A stretch of DNA of 31,364 nt, from positions 1 through 31,364 of the forward strand of contig CAYWSJ010000041.1 of NCBI GenBank assembly GCA_964461045.1. The letters run 5' to 3'. This stretch comes from JAGXLC01 sp964461045 (GTDB taxonomy: Bacteria > Bacteroidota > Bacteroidia > Bacteroidales > UBA12077). A program made the position numbers and the translations under genes. How positions within the stretch are numbered: position 1 is the stretch's first letter; each line of letters starts with the position of its first letter. Below are positions 1-8,565 of the stretch, piece by piece. Under the pieces are notes generated by a model. It searched no databases. It was not told the DNA's origin and was given only the letters and a program-made list of their open reading frames with translations.

Positions 1-1
1 C

Positions 2-334
2 CCAAACCGCATGGGAATTGCTTCGCACATAGGTTTGTTACTGGATAAGCCTGCTGTTGGTTGTGCCAAAAATAGACTGGTTGGTGAATATGAGGAGCCT
101 GGTGAAGCGAAAGGATCTTCAAGTGATTTAAAGGACGAGAAAGGTAATTTGATTGGCAAAGTATTGCGGACCCGTGATGATACCAATCCTGTTTTTGTTT
201 CGCCTGGCCATAAGGTTGGCATTGAAGAGGCCAAAGAAATAGTATTAAATTGCACTACTGATTATCGCCTGCCCGAACCCACCCGCATTGCTGATCAGGA
301 AGCAGAGAAGTTTAAAAGAGAGGGCGATTTATAA
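2..334 (+). CDS. nfi: Endonuclease V (3' part only)
   Basis: The reading frame is open from the window edge, so the N-terminal half lies outside the window. The visible 110 residues match the C-terminal half of endonuclease V (deoxyinosine 3' endonuclease), a DNA repair enzyme that nicks one base 3' of deaminated adenine. The recognisable part is the segment GIASHIGLLLDKPAVGCAKN followed by RL, equivalent to the family's conserved glycine/His/Leu run and GCAKxRL motif. It is followed by the VSPGHKV stretch and a family-like RLPEPTR tail. The ATG at 11 is internal to the family alignment and is not the true start. The gene is convergent with hydE, with only 21 bp between the two stop codons. 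Family assignment is firm; activity cannot be judged without the N-terminal catalytic residues. Confidence 0.88.
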   Translation, partial: PNRMGIASHIGLLLDKPAVGCAKNRLVGEYEEPGEAKGSSSDLKDEKGNLIGKVLRTRDDTNPVFVSPGHKVGIEEAKEIVLNCTTDYRLPEPTRIADQEAEKFKREGDL

Positions 335-355
335 TTTTTTTTTAATTTAACTTGT

Positions 356-1441
356 TTAAATTCCTCTTCGTTTGTAATAATGAACAGGGTTCCCTTTTTC
401 ACCATACCCAATTTCATCACCTGTCAGCCCGATTCGAACCTCCAGGCAGTTGGTACAATCGGAAGCCTGTTCATCTGTGCAGGGTTTGTTTTCGTATAAT
501 TTGTAGTTATCCCGGTACATGCCAGGTGTTACATTGGGCATGATTACATTGGCACCAACTTTTATGGCTTTTTCTCTGCCAACAGGATCAATAGCCTGAA
601 GCGCTGTTGCCGAGGCAATGTTAATGTCTTTCATCATAATCCGCAGGATGGCAATCATCTTGAGCGTGAGCTGGAATCTTTCTTTGAGCGGCAGCAGCTT
701 ATCACGGTATTTGTAGAGTGGTGTTTCATGATGTTCAATATACGGTCCCATACCAACCATGTCAATGTCAAAGTCCTGCATAAAAAGCAAATCATTAGCC
801 AGGTCTTCAAAGGTCTGGAATGGCAGACCGATCATTACTCCTGTACCTGTTTGGTATCCCACTTTTTGTAATGTTTTCAGACTATCAAGCCGGTTATGGA
901 ATTCGTGTTTTTCATCCTCAGGATGTATTTTGTGGTAAAGCTCTCTGTTCGAGGATTCAATACGCAGCAAATAACGATGCGCCCCATGGTCGAGCCATTC
1001 TTTAAAGACCTCTTCACTTTGCTCACCTAAAGAGAGGGTTACACCCAGTTCGTTATTGGTGGCTTCGTGTATTTTGTCTAAAAGATTGGTTATTCTTTTT
1101 GTGAACCCAGGCGAGGATAATTCTCCTCCCTGCAGCACAATTGATCCATACTTATTTTCATGGGCAAAACGAACGGCATCCAATATTTCATCGTCCGTGA
1201 GGTTATATCTTTCTACATGCTCATTGGCCTTTCGAATACCACAGTAGTAGCAGTTTTTACTGCAAATGTTGGAAAACTCAACCAGGCCACGGTAGTAAAC
1301 TTTTCGTCCTACATAAGATGCTTTTACTTCTGCTGCTTTTCTGAATAGTTCTTCTTTTTTTTCATTTTCAGATTTGAGCAGTTGTACAATCTCCCCGCTT
1401 GTAAATTTATTCTTTTTTAATAGTTCTTTTATAGTGTTCAT
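356..1441 (-). CDS. hydE: [FeFe]-hydrogenase maturation radical SAM enzyme HydE
   Basis: This 361-residue radical SAM protein helps build the 2Fe subcluster of the [FeFe]-hydrogenase H-cluster in the cytoplasm, together with HydG and HydF. The CxxxCxxC cluster motif is C60-SKN-C64-YY-C67. It is preceded by VEFSNI and followed by GIRKAN, as in HydE/BioB-like TIM barrels. Near the C-terminus is a C-x7-C-x2-C set, the spacing of the accessory cluster seen in some HydE proteins. Length matches the family. PylB and biotin synthase are the nearest alternatives, but the YCGIR context and C-terminal cysteines favour HydE. HydF, HydG and the hydrogenase are not in the window. A Bacteroidota-type promoter lies about 60 bp upstream, between this gene and the tRNA-His terminator. 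Confidence 0.9.
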   Translation of the reverse strand: MNTIKELLKKNKFTSGEIVQLLKSENEKKEELFRKAAEVKASYVGRKVYYRGLVEFSNICSKNCYYCGIRKANEHVERYNLTDDEILDAVRFAHENKYGSIVLQGGELSSPGFTKRITNLLDKIHEATNNELGVTLSLGEQSEEVFKEWLDHGAHRYLLRIESSNRELYHKIHPEDEKHEFHNRLDSLKTLQKVGYQTGTGVMIGLPFQTFEDLANDLLFMQDFDIDMVGMGPYIEHHETPLYKYRDKLLPLKERFQLTLKMIAILRIMMKDINIASATALQAIDPVGREKAIKVGANVIMPNVTPGMYRDNYKLYENKPCTDEQASDCTNCLEVRIGLTGDEIGYGEKGNPVHYYKRRGI

Positions 1442-1498
1442 GAGTAATATGGTTCTTTATGGCGAACGTATTGTTTATGCGGATTGTTCAGTATGGAG

Positions 1499-1529
1499 CA
1501 AAAATAATCAAATATAGTTTTCAGGCAAG
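1499..1529 (-). promoter_or_regulatory. Predicted promoter of hydE
   Basis: On the minus strand a CTTG box (1526-1529) is separated by 19 bp from TATTTTTG (1499-1506), an exact match to the Bacteroidota -7 consensus TAnnTTTG. It would give a leader of about 50 nt before the hydE ATG. A second TAnnTTTG match (TATATTTG) lies just upstream but lacks a well-spaced -33 box. Confidence 0.5.
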
Positions 1530-1530
1530 C

Positions 1531-1560
1531 AAAATAAAAAAGCCCGGGCTCTCCGGGCTT
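1531..1560 (-). terminator. Rho-independent terminator of tRNA-His
   Basis: The arms AAGCCCGG (1553-1560 read on the minus strand) and CCGGGCTT (1540-1547) form an 8-bp GC-rich stem with a 5-nt loop, followed on the minus strand by a T-run. It lies 4 bp downstream of the tRNA 3' end. Confidence 0.85.
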
Positions 1561-1564
1561 GTTG

Positions 1565-1639
1565 GGTGGAAGATGGGACTCGAACCCACGCCCTCTGGAA
1601 CCACAATCCAGCGCTCTAACCAGCTGAGCTACGTCCACC
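1565..1639 (-). tRNA. tRNA-His (anticodon GTG)
   Basis: The minus strand folds into a complete cloverleaf. It has the D-arm AGCTCAGCTGGTTAGAGC, an anticodon stem around TTGTGGT with anticodon GTG, and the T-arm GTGGGTTCGAGTCCCAT. The acceptor stem is GTGGACG/CTTCCAC with one C-T mismatch at the sixth pair. Position 1639 supplies the extra G-1 that pairs with C73, the hallmark of histidine tRNA. The CCA end is not fully encoded. It has its own promoter and terminator. Confidence 0.95.
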
Positions 1640-1651
1640 GTTTAAGTGGGG

Positions 1652-1684
1652 CAAAGATAAAATTTTCTTTTTAATGTAGCCAAA
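1652..1684 (-). promoter_or_regulatory. Predicted promoter of tRNA-His
   Basis: On the minus strand a TTTG box (1681-1684), a 21-bp spacer and TATCTTTG (1652-1659) match the Bacteroidota -33/-7 promoter pattern exactly. It lies about 12 bp upstream of the tRNA, as expected for a stable RNA gene. Confidence 0.65.
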
Positions 1685-1725
1685 AAAAAGAGTAAAAAAA
1701 TTTATGAATGGATGTATCTTACTTA

Positions 1726-1756
1726 CTTGATTGTTAATAAAAATTTACTAATTTTG
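1726..1756 (+). promoter_or_regulatory. Predicted promoter of the EF-G paralogue
   Basis: CTTG (1726-1729), a 19-bp spacer and TAATTTTG (1749-1756) fit the Bacteroidota promoter pattern. The predicted leader before the ATG at 1831 is about 65-70 nt. Confidence 0.5.
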
Positions 1757-1830
1757 GAACCCTGTGATTTTAAAACAGATTTAACTATTGTAATTCATTA
1801 AATATTAATTCATAAAACCACATCAGGAAT

Positions 1831-3987
1831 ATGAAAACTTATCAAACGAACCAGATTAGGAATATTGCTATGCTTGGCAATGCAAGTAGCGGAAAGACCA
1901 CTATGTGTGAAGAAATGCTACTTCAAGGTGGAGTAATAGAAAGAAAAGGATCCGTAGAAAATAAAAATACAATATCGGATTACAATGATGTAGAGCATGA
2001 TAATCAAAACTCCATTTATTCTTCCTTACTTTATACAGAAGTTAATGATCATAAAATTAATATAATCGATACGCCGGGTTCTGATGAATTCATCGGTCAG
2101 GTAGTTGCAGGTTTCAATGTAATTGATTCCGGATTAATGGTCATTAACGCACAGAATGGAATGGAAGTAGGAACAGAGATACATAATCGTTATTGTGAAA
2201 AACACAATGTTCCGTTTATCATTGTAATGAATCAACTGGACCATGAAAAAGCCAATTTCGAAAAGTCTGTTGAATCACTTAAACAATCTTTTGGAGGAAA
2301 GGCTGTAGTTGTTCAATATCCTGTAAATGCCGGAGAAGGTTTTGATTCTATTATTGATGTGCTTACAATGAAGATGTACAAGCAGGATAAGAGCAGTAAA
2401 AAAGTTGAAATACTGGATATTCCTGACGATCAAAAATCACAGGCTGAAGAATATCATAATGCACTGGTTGAGTCTGCTGCCGAAAATGACGAGAGTCTGA
2501 TGGAGTTGTTTTTTGAAAAAGAAAGTCTTACAGAGGAGGAAATGCGAAAAGGAATTAAGCAGGGAATAATTGATCGGGGAATGTTCCCTATTTTCTGTGC
2601 TTCTGCTGAAACAGGACTTGGAATCAACAGATTGATGGATTTTGTTATCAATACTCTGCCAAATCCCTCAGAAAGACCTGCTCCTAAAACAACCGACGGA
2701 AAGGAAGTTGAAATTAAGACGGATGGAGATCCTTCAATTTTCTTTTTCAAGACTTTCAACGAGACACACATTGGCGACATCAACTATTTTAAAGTAATGT
2801 CGGGAGCCATTGAAGAAGGTATGGATCTTGTAAATGCTACTACGCAAAGTAAAGAGCGTATGACACAGATTTATGTTACTGCAGGAAAAAAACGGGAAAA
2901 AGTTAATAAAATGGTTGCCGGTGATATTGGTGCAGCTGTGAAATTAAAAGATACAAAGATCAATCATACTTTAAACGGTAATAAAGCAGATTATGAATTT
3001 CCATCAATAGAATTCCCGGAACCTAAATATCGTAGTGCTATAAGAGTATTAAATGAATCTGACGAGGAGAAACTGGGAGAAGAACTTACAAGGATGCAAC
3101 AGATTGATCCGACAATTGAAGTGGAATATTCAAAAGAGCTTAAACAAATTATCCTATACGGACAGGGAGAACATCAGCTTAATATACTGAAATGGCACCT
3201 GGACAATATTGCTAAAATTGAAACCGAATTTATTAAACCAAAGATACCTTACAGGGAAACAATTACCAAAGTTGCCCAGGCTTCATACCGACACAAAAAA
3301 CAATCAGGTGGTGCCGGTCAGTTTGGTGAAGTTTACATGGTTATTGAACCCCACGATGATAATGCTCCTGATCCTAAAAACTACAAAGTTAATGGCATGG
3401 ACATCTCATTGAATGTTAGAGACAAACAGGAGCATGAGCTTGATTGGGGCGGAAAACTTGTATTCTATAATTGTATTGTGGGTGGCGCAATTGATGCCAA
3501 ATTTATGCCTGCTATCCTTAAAGGAGTTATGGAAAAAATGGAAAATGGACCACTAACAGGTTCTTATGCACGAGATATCAGGGTTGCCATTTATGATGGT
3601 AAAATGCACCCGGTTGATTCTAATGAAATCTCCTTTAAACTTGCCGGAAGAAATGCTTTCGAAAATGCCTTTAAAGATGCCAAACCTAAAATTATGGAAC
3701 CGGTTTATTATGTAGAGGTACTTGTGCCAAGTGACCGAATGGGTGATGTAATGAGCGACCTGCAGGGCAGAAGAGCCATGGTAGAAGGAATGGATAGCGA
3801 CAAAGGATTTGAGAAAATCAGGGCTAAGGTACCACTCGCAGAAATGCATAAATATTCAACTTCTCTTGGTTCACTAACAGGCGGACGTGCCACTTATACC
3901 ATGAAATTCTCAGAATACAAACAAGTTCCACCAGAAGAACAGGAACAGTTAATTAAAGAATTTCAGCAGGAGAAAGAAGAAGAATAG
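1831..3987 (+). CDS. fusA2: EF-G paralogue, FusA2 type, probably GTPase-deficient
   Basis: This 718-residue protein has the full EF-G layout: G domain, domain II, domains III/IV and a C-terminal domain V. It is not the housekeeping EF-G. The P-loop is GNASSGKTT (16-24) instead of the usual GHIDAGKTT type. The switch-II motif reads DTPGS (80-84), so the catalytic histidine of DTPGH is serine. The base-recognition motif is NQLD (134-137) instead of NKMD. These changes match the Bacteroides FusA2 group, which has been described as supporting translocation without GTP hydrolysis and as important in gut colonisation. TetM-type ribosomal protection proteins are an alternative, but they keep the His. 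The gene is monocistronic, with its own promoter and terminator. Function in this organism is inferred from family membership. Confidence 0.85.
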   Translation: MKTYQTNQIRNIAMLGNASSGKTTMCEEMLLQGGVIERKGSVENKNTISDYNDVEHDNQNSIYSSLLYTEVNDHKINIIDTPGSDEFIGQVVAGFNVIDSGLMVINAQNGMEVGTEIHNRYCEKHNVPFIIVMNQLDHEKANFEKSVESLKQSFGGKAVVVQYPVNAGEGFDSIIDVLTMKMYKQDKSSKKVEILDIPDDQKSQAEEYHNALVESAAENDESLMELFFEKESLTEEEMRKGIKQGIIDRGMFPIFCASAETGLGINRLMDFVINTLPNPSERPAPKTTDGKEVEIKTDGDPSIFFFKTFNETHIGDINYFKVMSGAIEEGMDLVNATTQSKERMTQIYVTAGKKREKVNKMVAGDIGAAVKLKDTKINHTLNGNKADYEFPSIEFPEPKYRSAIRVLNESDEEKLGEELTRMQQIDPTIEVEYSKELKQIILYGQGEHQLNILKWHLDNIAKIETEFIKPKIPYRETITKVAQASYRHKKQSGGAGQFGEVYMVIEPHDDNAPDPKNYKVNGMDISLNVRDKQEHELDWGGKLVFYNCIVGGAIDAKFMPAILKGVMEKMENGPLTGSYARDIRVAIYDGKMHPVDSNEISFKLAGRNAFENAFKDAKPKIMEPVYYVEVLVPSDRMGDVMSDLQGRRAMVEGMDSDKGFEKIRAKVPLAEMHKYSTSLGSLTGGRATYTMKFSEYKQVPPEEQEQLIKEFQQEKEEE

Positions 3988-4012
3988 TTATCAATTGACT
4001 TATAAAAAAAAT

Positions 4013-4047
4013 AGAGGCTGCCAAAATTTTGGTAGCCTCTTTGTTAT
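4013..4047 (+). terminator. Rho-independent terminator after the EF-G paralogue
   Basis: AGAGGCTGCCAAAA (4013-4026) pairs with TTTTGGTAGCCTCT (4027-4040), with one G-T type pair, and a T-rich tract follows. It begins 25 bp after the stop codon. Confidence 0.85.
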
Positions 4048-4180
4048 TTTTTATGTTGGGGTCTTCAGAAATATTTAAGTTTTATATTAGTCGCTCTTGG
4101 GCCGTGAGATGATTTATGGCATCAAAATTATTCATATTCTTTAAAACTATACACTCATCCTTTGTTTGCTGCATGTTATC

Positions 4181-4210
4181 ACTGCTTACTGCCCCTGCCT
4201 ACTGCCTGCT
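4181..4210. repeat. Short ACTGCCT-type heptamer repeat
   Basis: Degenerate copies of ACTGCYT (ACTGCTT, ACTGCCCCTGCCT, ACTGCCT, then GCT) run through 30 bp of non-coding DNA between the EF-G paralogue terminator and a convergent gene. The rest of the 4048-4282 gap shows no convincing ORF. Confidence 0.5.
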
Positions 4211-4282
4211 AATTAGAAAACTGGTGTTAATTTTAAGTTTTACTATTGCTTCTGAATTTGCCTATGTTGTAGTATAAACATC

Positions 4283-5746
4283 TTACCTGTACAGGTACAA
4301 AAATCCCGTATTTTGCTTGCCGCTGTGTTTCACATGGTCGTATCCCATGCCAGTTATAATGTAGACATAAATACCTTCAGCAGCATCACGGTTGCTGTTT
4401 TTTACTTTTCCGTTCCAGCCTTCCCAGTCCTCTGGTTTTCCGCGGTATTTATAAACCAGATCACCAGCCCTGTTAACAATTGTAATTTCAATTTCTTTCA
4501 TAGATACAATACCTCTTCCTGAGTCACCTGTGACATTACTCTTTTTGGGTATTACGAAGTAATCATTTCTTCCATCTCCGTTTGGAGTAAAAACATTGGG
4601 TAATTTTGTTGTATCAATTAAGGAAGAATCTGCTTTTATGTATCTGAATACTTTATCATGAGCACAACCATAAGAGTTGCTGGCAGTTAATTTAACCCTG
4701 TATTCCCCTGGTCTGTAAGCGGGAACATCCCCTTCTCCTGGATTTTCAATGTCTGATTCCCATAAAATAGAATCTCTTTGTTCTTCTGTAACTTCTGTAA
4801 TAAATATATCTTTGGCCAGTCCTGTTTCTTCCTGACTGGCAACAAGCAATGAATCGTTGTAGCCAGTCCATTGATATTGGGTGGCATTTTCAGATTGATT
4901 TTCAAAACTTACCTGTAACATCGCCTCATTAACAGCTTCCTCACTGTATTCTTCGCTAGTTCCGTCGTCCAGTATTTTGAATACGTCAAAATCTGCTTTT
5001 ACTCCTTTTGCTAAAACATTTTCTATAGTATCTCCACGACTGTTTCCAAATACATTCTCTACGGTAAGATAATAATCTGCATCTTCAAACGGCATATTAA
5101 CAGTTGTTTCATTAGCCTGGCCTATTTTTCCCACGAAAATATTTCCAAAGTTATATAAGGTTTGGTCATCAAAAATTTCAACCTGTGCACTGGCTTGCCA
5201 TGTTACAGAGCGGTTGTTGTAAATTGTATAGTCTATGGCAGGCGTATATCGGTAGTCATAGTATTTATAATCGGGTAAAGTGAAACTTTGCACTGCCAGC
5301 CATAGCCTCGTACATGTATTATATTCTACCCAGATTTCTCCAAAATCCGGGAAGGTATCTGAAATCACCCACGCTGTATAGGTTTCCAGGCTGTCGCTGT
5401 TATCCGTAATTTCTACTCTTAATCCTTCTGTGGCATCACTTATATAGCCCTGGTTGTATAAAGAGTCTAGCCAAATAGCTGAAAGTGTAGTGTCTGTATG
5501 GGTAAAAAGGGAATCAAAAGTCTCAGTGCTTTTATTGTATCGTTTCCATGTAAAATCAGATTCTTGCAATGTGCTGTGCTCTGCATTTAATATTTTATCC
5601 GGATTGTCCGAGTAAAAAACAAACAATGTGTCTTCCCCGTATTTTGTACTGTCCGTATAGTCATAGTTGTCATAGGGTACAAAAACCTGTGATAAACTTT
5701 GTAAAGTCAGAAAGCTTAATATTATCAAAAAGGAGACTTTTTTCAT
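4283..5746 (-). CDS. Secreted protein with T9SS type B sorting domain (gliding-motility C-terminal domain)
   Basis: This 487-residue protein starts with a Sec signal peptide (MKKVSFLIILSFLTLQSLSQ). The central part is rich in Asp, Thr and aromatic residues and includes an Ig/PKD-like stretch around residues 330-370 (YRPGEYRVKLTASNSYGCAHD). The last 100 residues are a T9SS type B C-terminal domain. They open with LPNVFTPNGDGRNDYF, continue through IVNRAGDLVYKY and a W-x-G-W-x-G motif, and end with GFLYLYR. Such proteins cross the outer membrane through the type IX machinery, usually with a PorP/SprF-like partner. The gene stands alone, facing the EF-G paralogue. Ligand or substrate is unknown. 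Confidence 0.85.
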   Translation of the reverse strand: MKKVSFLIILSFLTLQSLSQVFVPYDNYDYTDSTKYGEDTLFVFYSDNPDKILNAEHSTLQESDFTWKRYNKSTETFDSLFTHTDTTLSAIWLDSLYNQGYISDATEGLRVEITDNSDSLETYTAWVISDTFPDFGEIWVEYNTCTRLWLAVQSFTLPDYKYYDYRYTPAIDYTIYNNRSVTWQASAQVEIFDDQTLYNFGNIFVGKIGQANETTVNMPFEDADYYLTVENVFGNSRGDTIENVLAKGVKADFDVFKILDDGTSEEYSEEAVNEAMLQVSFENQSENATQYQWTGYNDSLLVASQEETGLAKDIFITEVTEEQRDSILWESDIENPGEGDVPAYRPGEYRVKLTASNSYGCAHDKVFRYIKADSSLIDTTKLPNVFTPNGDGRNDYFVIPKKSNVTGDSGRGIVSMKEIEITIVNRAGDLVYKYRGKPEDWEGWNGKVKNSNRDAAEGIYVYIITGMGYDHVKHSGKQNTGFLYLYR

Positions 5747-6180
5747 GAGTCTTTAGTCAGTTGTATTCATTTTATTTCAAATGCAAGTATAAAAATTATC
5801 CTATAAAAACATTTATTTATTAGAACAAAAGATAAAAAAAAATATTGCAGATCTGTTGGAAATTTTGTTTTGTAAGATGATTATTGTGAGTTTGGTGTGG
5901 GGATGACAAATAAAGCGCAGGTTTTCAGATAGGACTGGCCGGGGTCATTTGTTAGGAAGAGCCGGTGGATTTTGAAGAATTTTTTCCCCGGGAGCCCTGC
6001 AATTTTGGCTTGAAAGCTAAAGTATGTCTGAATATCAGTCAGCTAAAAGGATACTGGTTAGATCGAACTTATGTTGATTACTTTATTAAATAAATTAACC
6101 AGGCAGTATCCCCGGAAATTTAATCCTGTTCTGAAAAGTTGACACTTATTTAAATTTATTATGAAATTTATTCTTCAGCC
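5747..6180. other. Long intergenic region with an imperfect stem-loop
   Basis: No ORF with coding character is visible. It separates the divergent type-B-CTD gene and uvrD. At 6049-6111, GGATACTG (6049-6056) pairs with CAGTATCC (6104-6111). GTTA (6057-6060) can extend the stem with TAAC (6096-6099) across a bulge, leaving a loop of about 35 nt. This could be a small RNA, a leader element or a decayed repeat. Confidence 0.4.
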
Positions 6181-6212
6181 TTTGGGCTAAAAAAATAAAG
6201 CGATTAATTTTG
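6181..6212 (+). promoter_or_regulatory. Predicted promoter of uvrD/pcrA
   Basis: TTTG (6181-6184), a 20-bp spacer and TAATTTTG (6205-6212) match the Bacteroidota promoter consensus exactly. The predicted transcription start lies only about 10 nt before the GTG at 6232, which supports that start. Confidence 0.65.
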
Positions 6213-6231
6213 TAGCTTAACTTATTGACCT

Positions 6232-8508
6232 GTGGAAGATATTCTAAAAAACTTAAACTCAGCACAAAAAGAAGCTGTTACAAATTACAAGGGACCCTCA
6301 TTAGTAATTGCCGGAGCCGGATCCGGTAAAACGCGGGTACTTACTTACCGGATTGCCTATCTTTTGTTACAAGGTGTTAAACCATATAATATTCTGGCGC
6401 TTACCTTTACAAATAAAGCTGCTACAGAAATGAAAGAGCGTATAGCACAGATGGTTGGAGAAGAATCTGCACGTCATCTGTGGATGGGAACTTTTCATTC
6501 TATTTTTGCCCGGATTTTAAGAAAAGAGCATAAAGCAGCAGGATATTCAAAGAATTTTAGCATCTATGATACAGTAGATTCAAAGAACCTGATCAAGAAG
6601 ATTATTAAAGAGTTTAACCTGGATGATAAAACATATAAGACTTTTGAGGTAATGAAAAGAATTTCAAAAGCTAAAAACAACCTGGTAACCTGGAAGTCTT
6701 ATTGCAAAAACACACAACTGATAAAACAGGATGAGAAAGCCAGAAGGCCGAAGATTTGCGACATCTACAGGACTTATGCGCTGCGATGCAAGAAAGCAGA
6801 TGCCATGGATTTTGATGATCTGTTGCTTAACATTAATATTCTTTTTAGAGACCATCCGGAGATACTTGCCAAATATCAGAAAAAGTTCAAATATATATTG
6901 GTAGATGAATACCAGGATACCAATTTTGCACAGTATCTTATTGTAAAGAAAATAGGCGAAATGCACCAGAATGTTTGTGTAGTAGGAGATGACGCTCAAA
7001 GTATCTATTCATTCAGGGGTGCAAAGGTTGAAAATATACTTAATTTCAAAAACGATTATAAGGATTATAACCTTTTTAAACTGGAACAAAATTATCGCTC
7101 TACCCAGACGATTGTAGATGCAGCTAACAGTATGATCCGGAAAAATGCAAACCAGATCCAAAAGGATGTCTTTTCGAAACAGGATAAAGGAGAGAAGATT
7201 GAGGTACTGGATTCTCAAACCGATGCGGAAGAGGCTTTTAATATTGCTCATTCAATTGCCGACAGCATCAATAACAATGGGAATGATTATAAAGATTTTG
7301 CCATATTATACAGAACAAATGCACAATCCAGGAAGTTTGAAGAGGCGCTCAGAAAATTGAACCTGCCATATAAAGTTTATGGGGGAATCGGATTTTATCA
7401 GCGGAAAGAAATTAAGGATCTGCTTGCTTATTTCCGGTTGGGAATGAATTTTAACGATGAAGAAGCCTTGCTTCGTGTTATAAATTTTCCTGCTCGTGGA
7501 ATTGGAAAAACAACCCTGTCCAAAATAACGAGTTATGCCCAGTCAAACGATCTAACAATATGGGAAGTTCTGGATTCAATTGGCACCTTAAAAATTGACC
7601 TGAACAAGGCTACCAGGGAGAAGCTCAAAAAATTTACTGAACTGATAAAGCAGTTTTCAGAAATACTGCAACAGAGCGATGCCTACGATGCAGCTATGAC
7701 AATTGCATCGCGTTCCGGAATACTTAAGGAGTATGAGGAAATGTCAACCATACAGGACGAAAGCAAATACGAAAACCTGCAGGAATTGCTTAATGGGGTC
7801 AAAGATTTTGTTGATAATTATGAAGAGGAAGACTTGCCTACGCTAAGTGAATTTATGGAGAATGTATCCCTGATGACCAACGCCGATTTGGAAGATGAGG
7901 AGGATCGCAACAAAATAACAATAATGACAATGCATTCGGCTAAAGGACTGGAGTTTAATACAGTCTTTCTGGCAGGAATTGAAGAAGGATTATTCCCTTC
8001 CATGAGATCGGTGACCTCAGAGAAAGATCTGGAAGAGGAACGAAGACTTTTTTATGTGGCTTTAACCCGCGCCGAAAAAAAGGCTGTCATAAGTTTTGCC
8101 AGGTTCAGGTATAAATGGGGAACAAACACCCCATCTAGTCCAAGCAGGTTTATCGAAGATATTGAACCTGAATACATGGATTTTCCTGTTGAGATTGAAA
8201 AGGAGCCTGTAAATGAGCCGCCAAAAGAAAAAGATCCGCTCTCACCCGTTTTTGTGGCTGCTAATTCATCCCGAAAACTAAAGCAAATCGGTAGAAAAGA
8301 GAAAACAGCCATTTCATCTCCTCAAAAAAGTGAGGAATATGATGGGAAACTTAAGGAAGGTATTATTGTTGAACATCAACGTTTTGGAAGAGGAAAAATA
8401 GTAAGCCTGGAAGGGGCTATGCCGAATTCCAAAGCTACCATACTTTTCGACAAACATGGACAGAAACAATTGCTGCTCAAATTTGCCAAATTAAAAATAA
8501 TTTCATAA
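6232..8508 (+). CDS. uvrD: UvrD/PcrA-type ATP-dependent DNA helicase
   Basis: This 758-residue superfamily 1A 3'-5' helicase unwinds DNA in excision and mismatch repair and strips proteins from DNA. It begins with NSAQKEAV (Q motif) and the Walker A AGAGSGKT (27-34). It has Walker B DEYQD (225-229), GDDAQSIYSFRGA (motif III), QNYRS (motif IV), TMHSAKGLEF (motif V) and VALTRAE (motif VI). The last 50 residues form a Tudor-like domain (VEHQRFGRGKIVSLEG) as in PcrA, which binds RNA polymerase in other bacteria. The start codon is GTG, chosen because it precedes the Q motif at the usual distance and follows the promoter closely. Together with uvrB, this window holds two nucleotide-excision repair functions in separate transcription units. 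Confidence 0.95.
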   Translation: MEDILKNLNSAQKEAVTNYKGPSLVIAGAGSGKTRVLTYRIAYLLLQGVKPYNILALTFTNKAATEMKERIAQMVGEESARHLWMGTFHSIFARILRKEHKAAGYSKNFSIYDTVDSKNLIKKIIKEFNLDDKTYKTFEVMKRISKAKNNLVTWKSYCKNTQLIKQDEKARRPKICDIYRTYALRCKKADAMDFDDLLLNINILFRDHPEILAKYQKKFKYILVDEYQDTNFAQYLIVKKIGEMHQNVCVVGDDAQSIYSFRGAKVENILNFKNDYKDYNLFKLEQNYRSTQTIVDAANSMIRKNANQIQKDVFSKQDKGEKIEVLDSQTDAEEAFNIAHSIADSINNNGNDYKDFAILYRTNAQSRKFEEALRKLNLPYKVYGGIGFYQRKEIKDLLAYFRLGMNFNDEEALLRVINFPARGIGKTTLSKITSYAQSNDLTIWEVLDSIGTLKIDLNKATREKLKKFTELIKQFSEILQQSDAYDAAMTIASRSGILKEYEEMSTIQDESKYENLQELLNGVKDFVDNYEEEDLPTLSEFMENVSLMTNADLEDEEDRNKITIMTMHSAKGLEFNTVFLAGIEEGLFPSMRSVTSEKDLEEERRLFYVALTRAEKKAVISFARFRYKWGTNTPSSPSRFIEDIEPEYMDFPVEIEKEPVNEPPKEKDPLSPVFVAANSSRKLKQIGRKEKTAISSPQKSEEYDGKLKEGIIVEHQRFGRGKIVSLEGAMPNSKATILFDKHGQKQLLLKFAKLKIIS

Positions 8509-8511
8509 ATA

Positions 8512-8542
8512 TTTGACAGCAACTTAAAAACCACTATTTTTG
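8512..8542 (+). promoter_or_regulatory. Predicted promoter of the DUF4290-murA operon
   Basis: TTTG (8512-8515), a 19-bp spacer and TATTTTTG (8535-8542) match the Bacteroidota promoter pattern exactly. The leader to the ATG at 8566 would be about 15-20 nt. The -33 box begins directly after the uvrD stop codon. Confidence 0.6.
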
Positions 8543-8565
8543 TAAAAACTATCAATCATTGAATT

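Noticed and set aside
1438..1674. Small ORFs across the tRNA-His region on both strands
   Set aside because: They read through a clear tRNA and its terminator.
1831..3987. Housekeeping EF-G (fusA) or TetM-type resistance protein
   Set aside because: Housekeeping EF-G and TetM-type proteins retain the switch-II His and NKxD motifs, which are replaced here. The gene is also not beside rpsL/rpsG.
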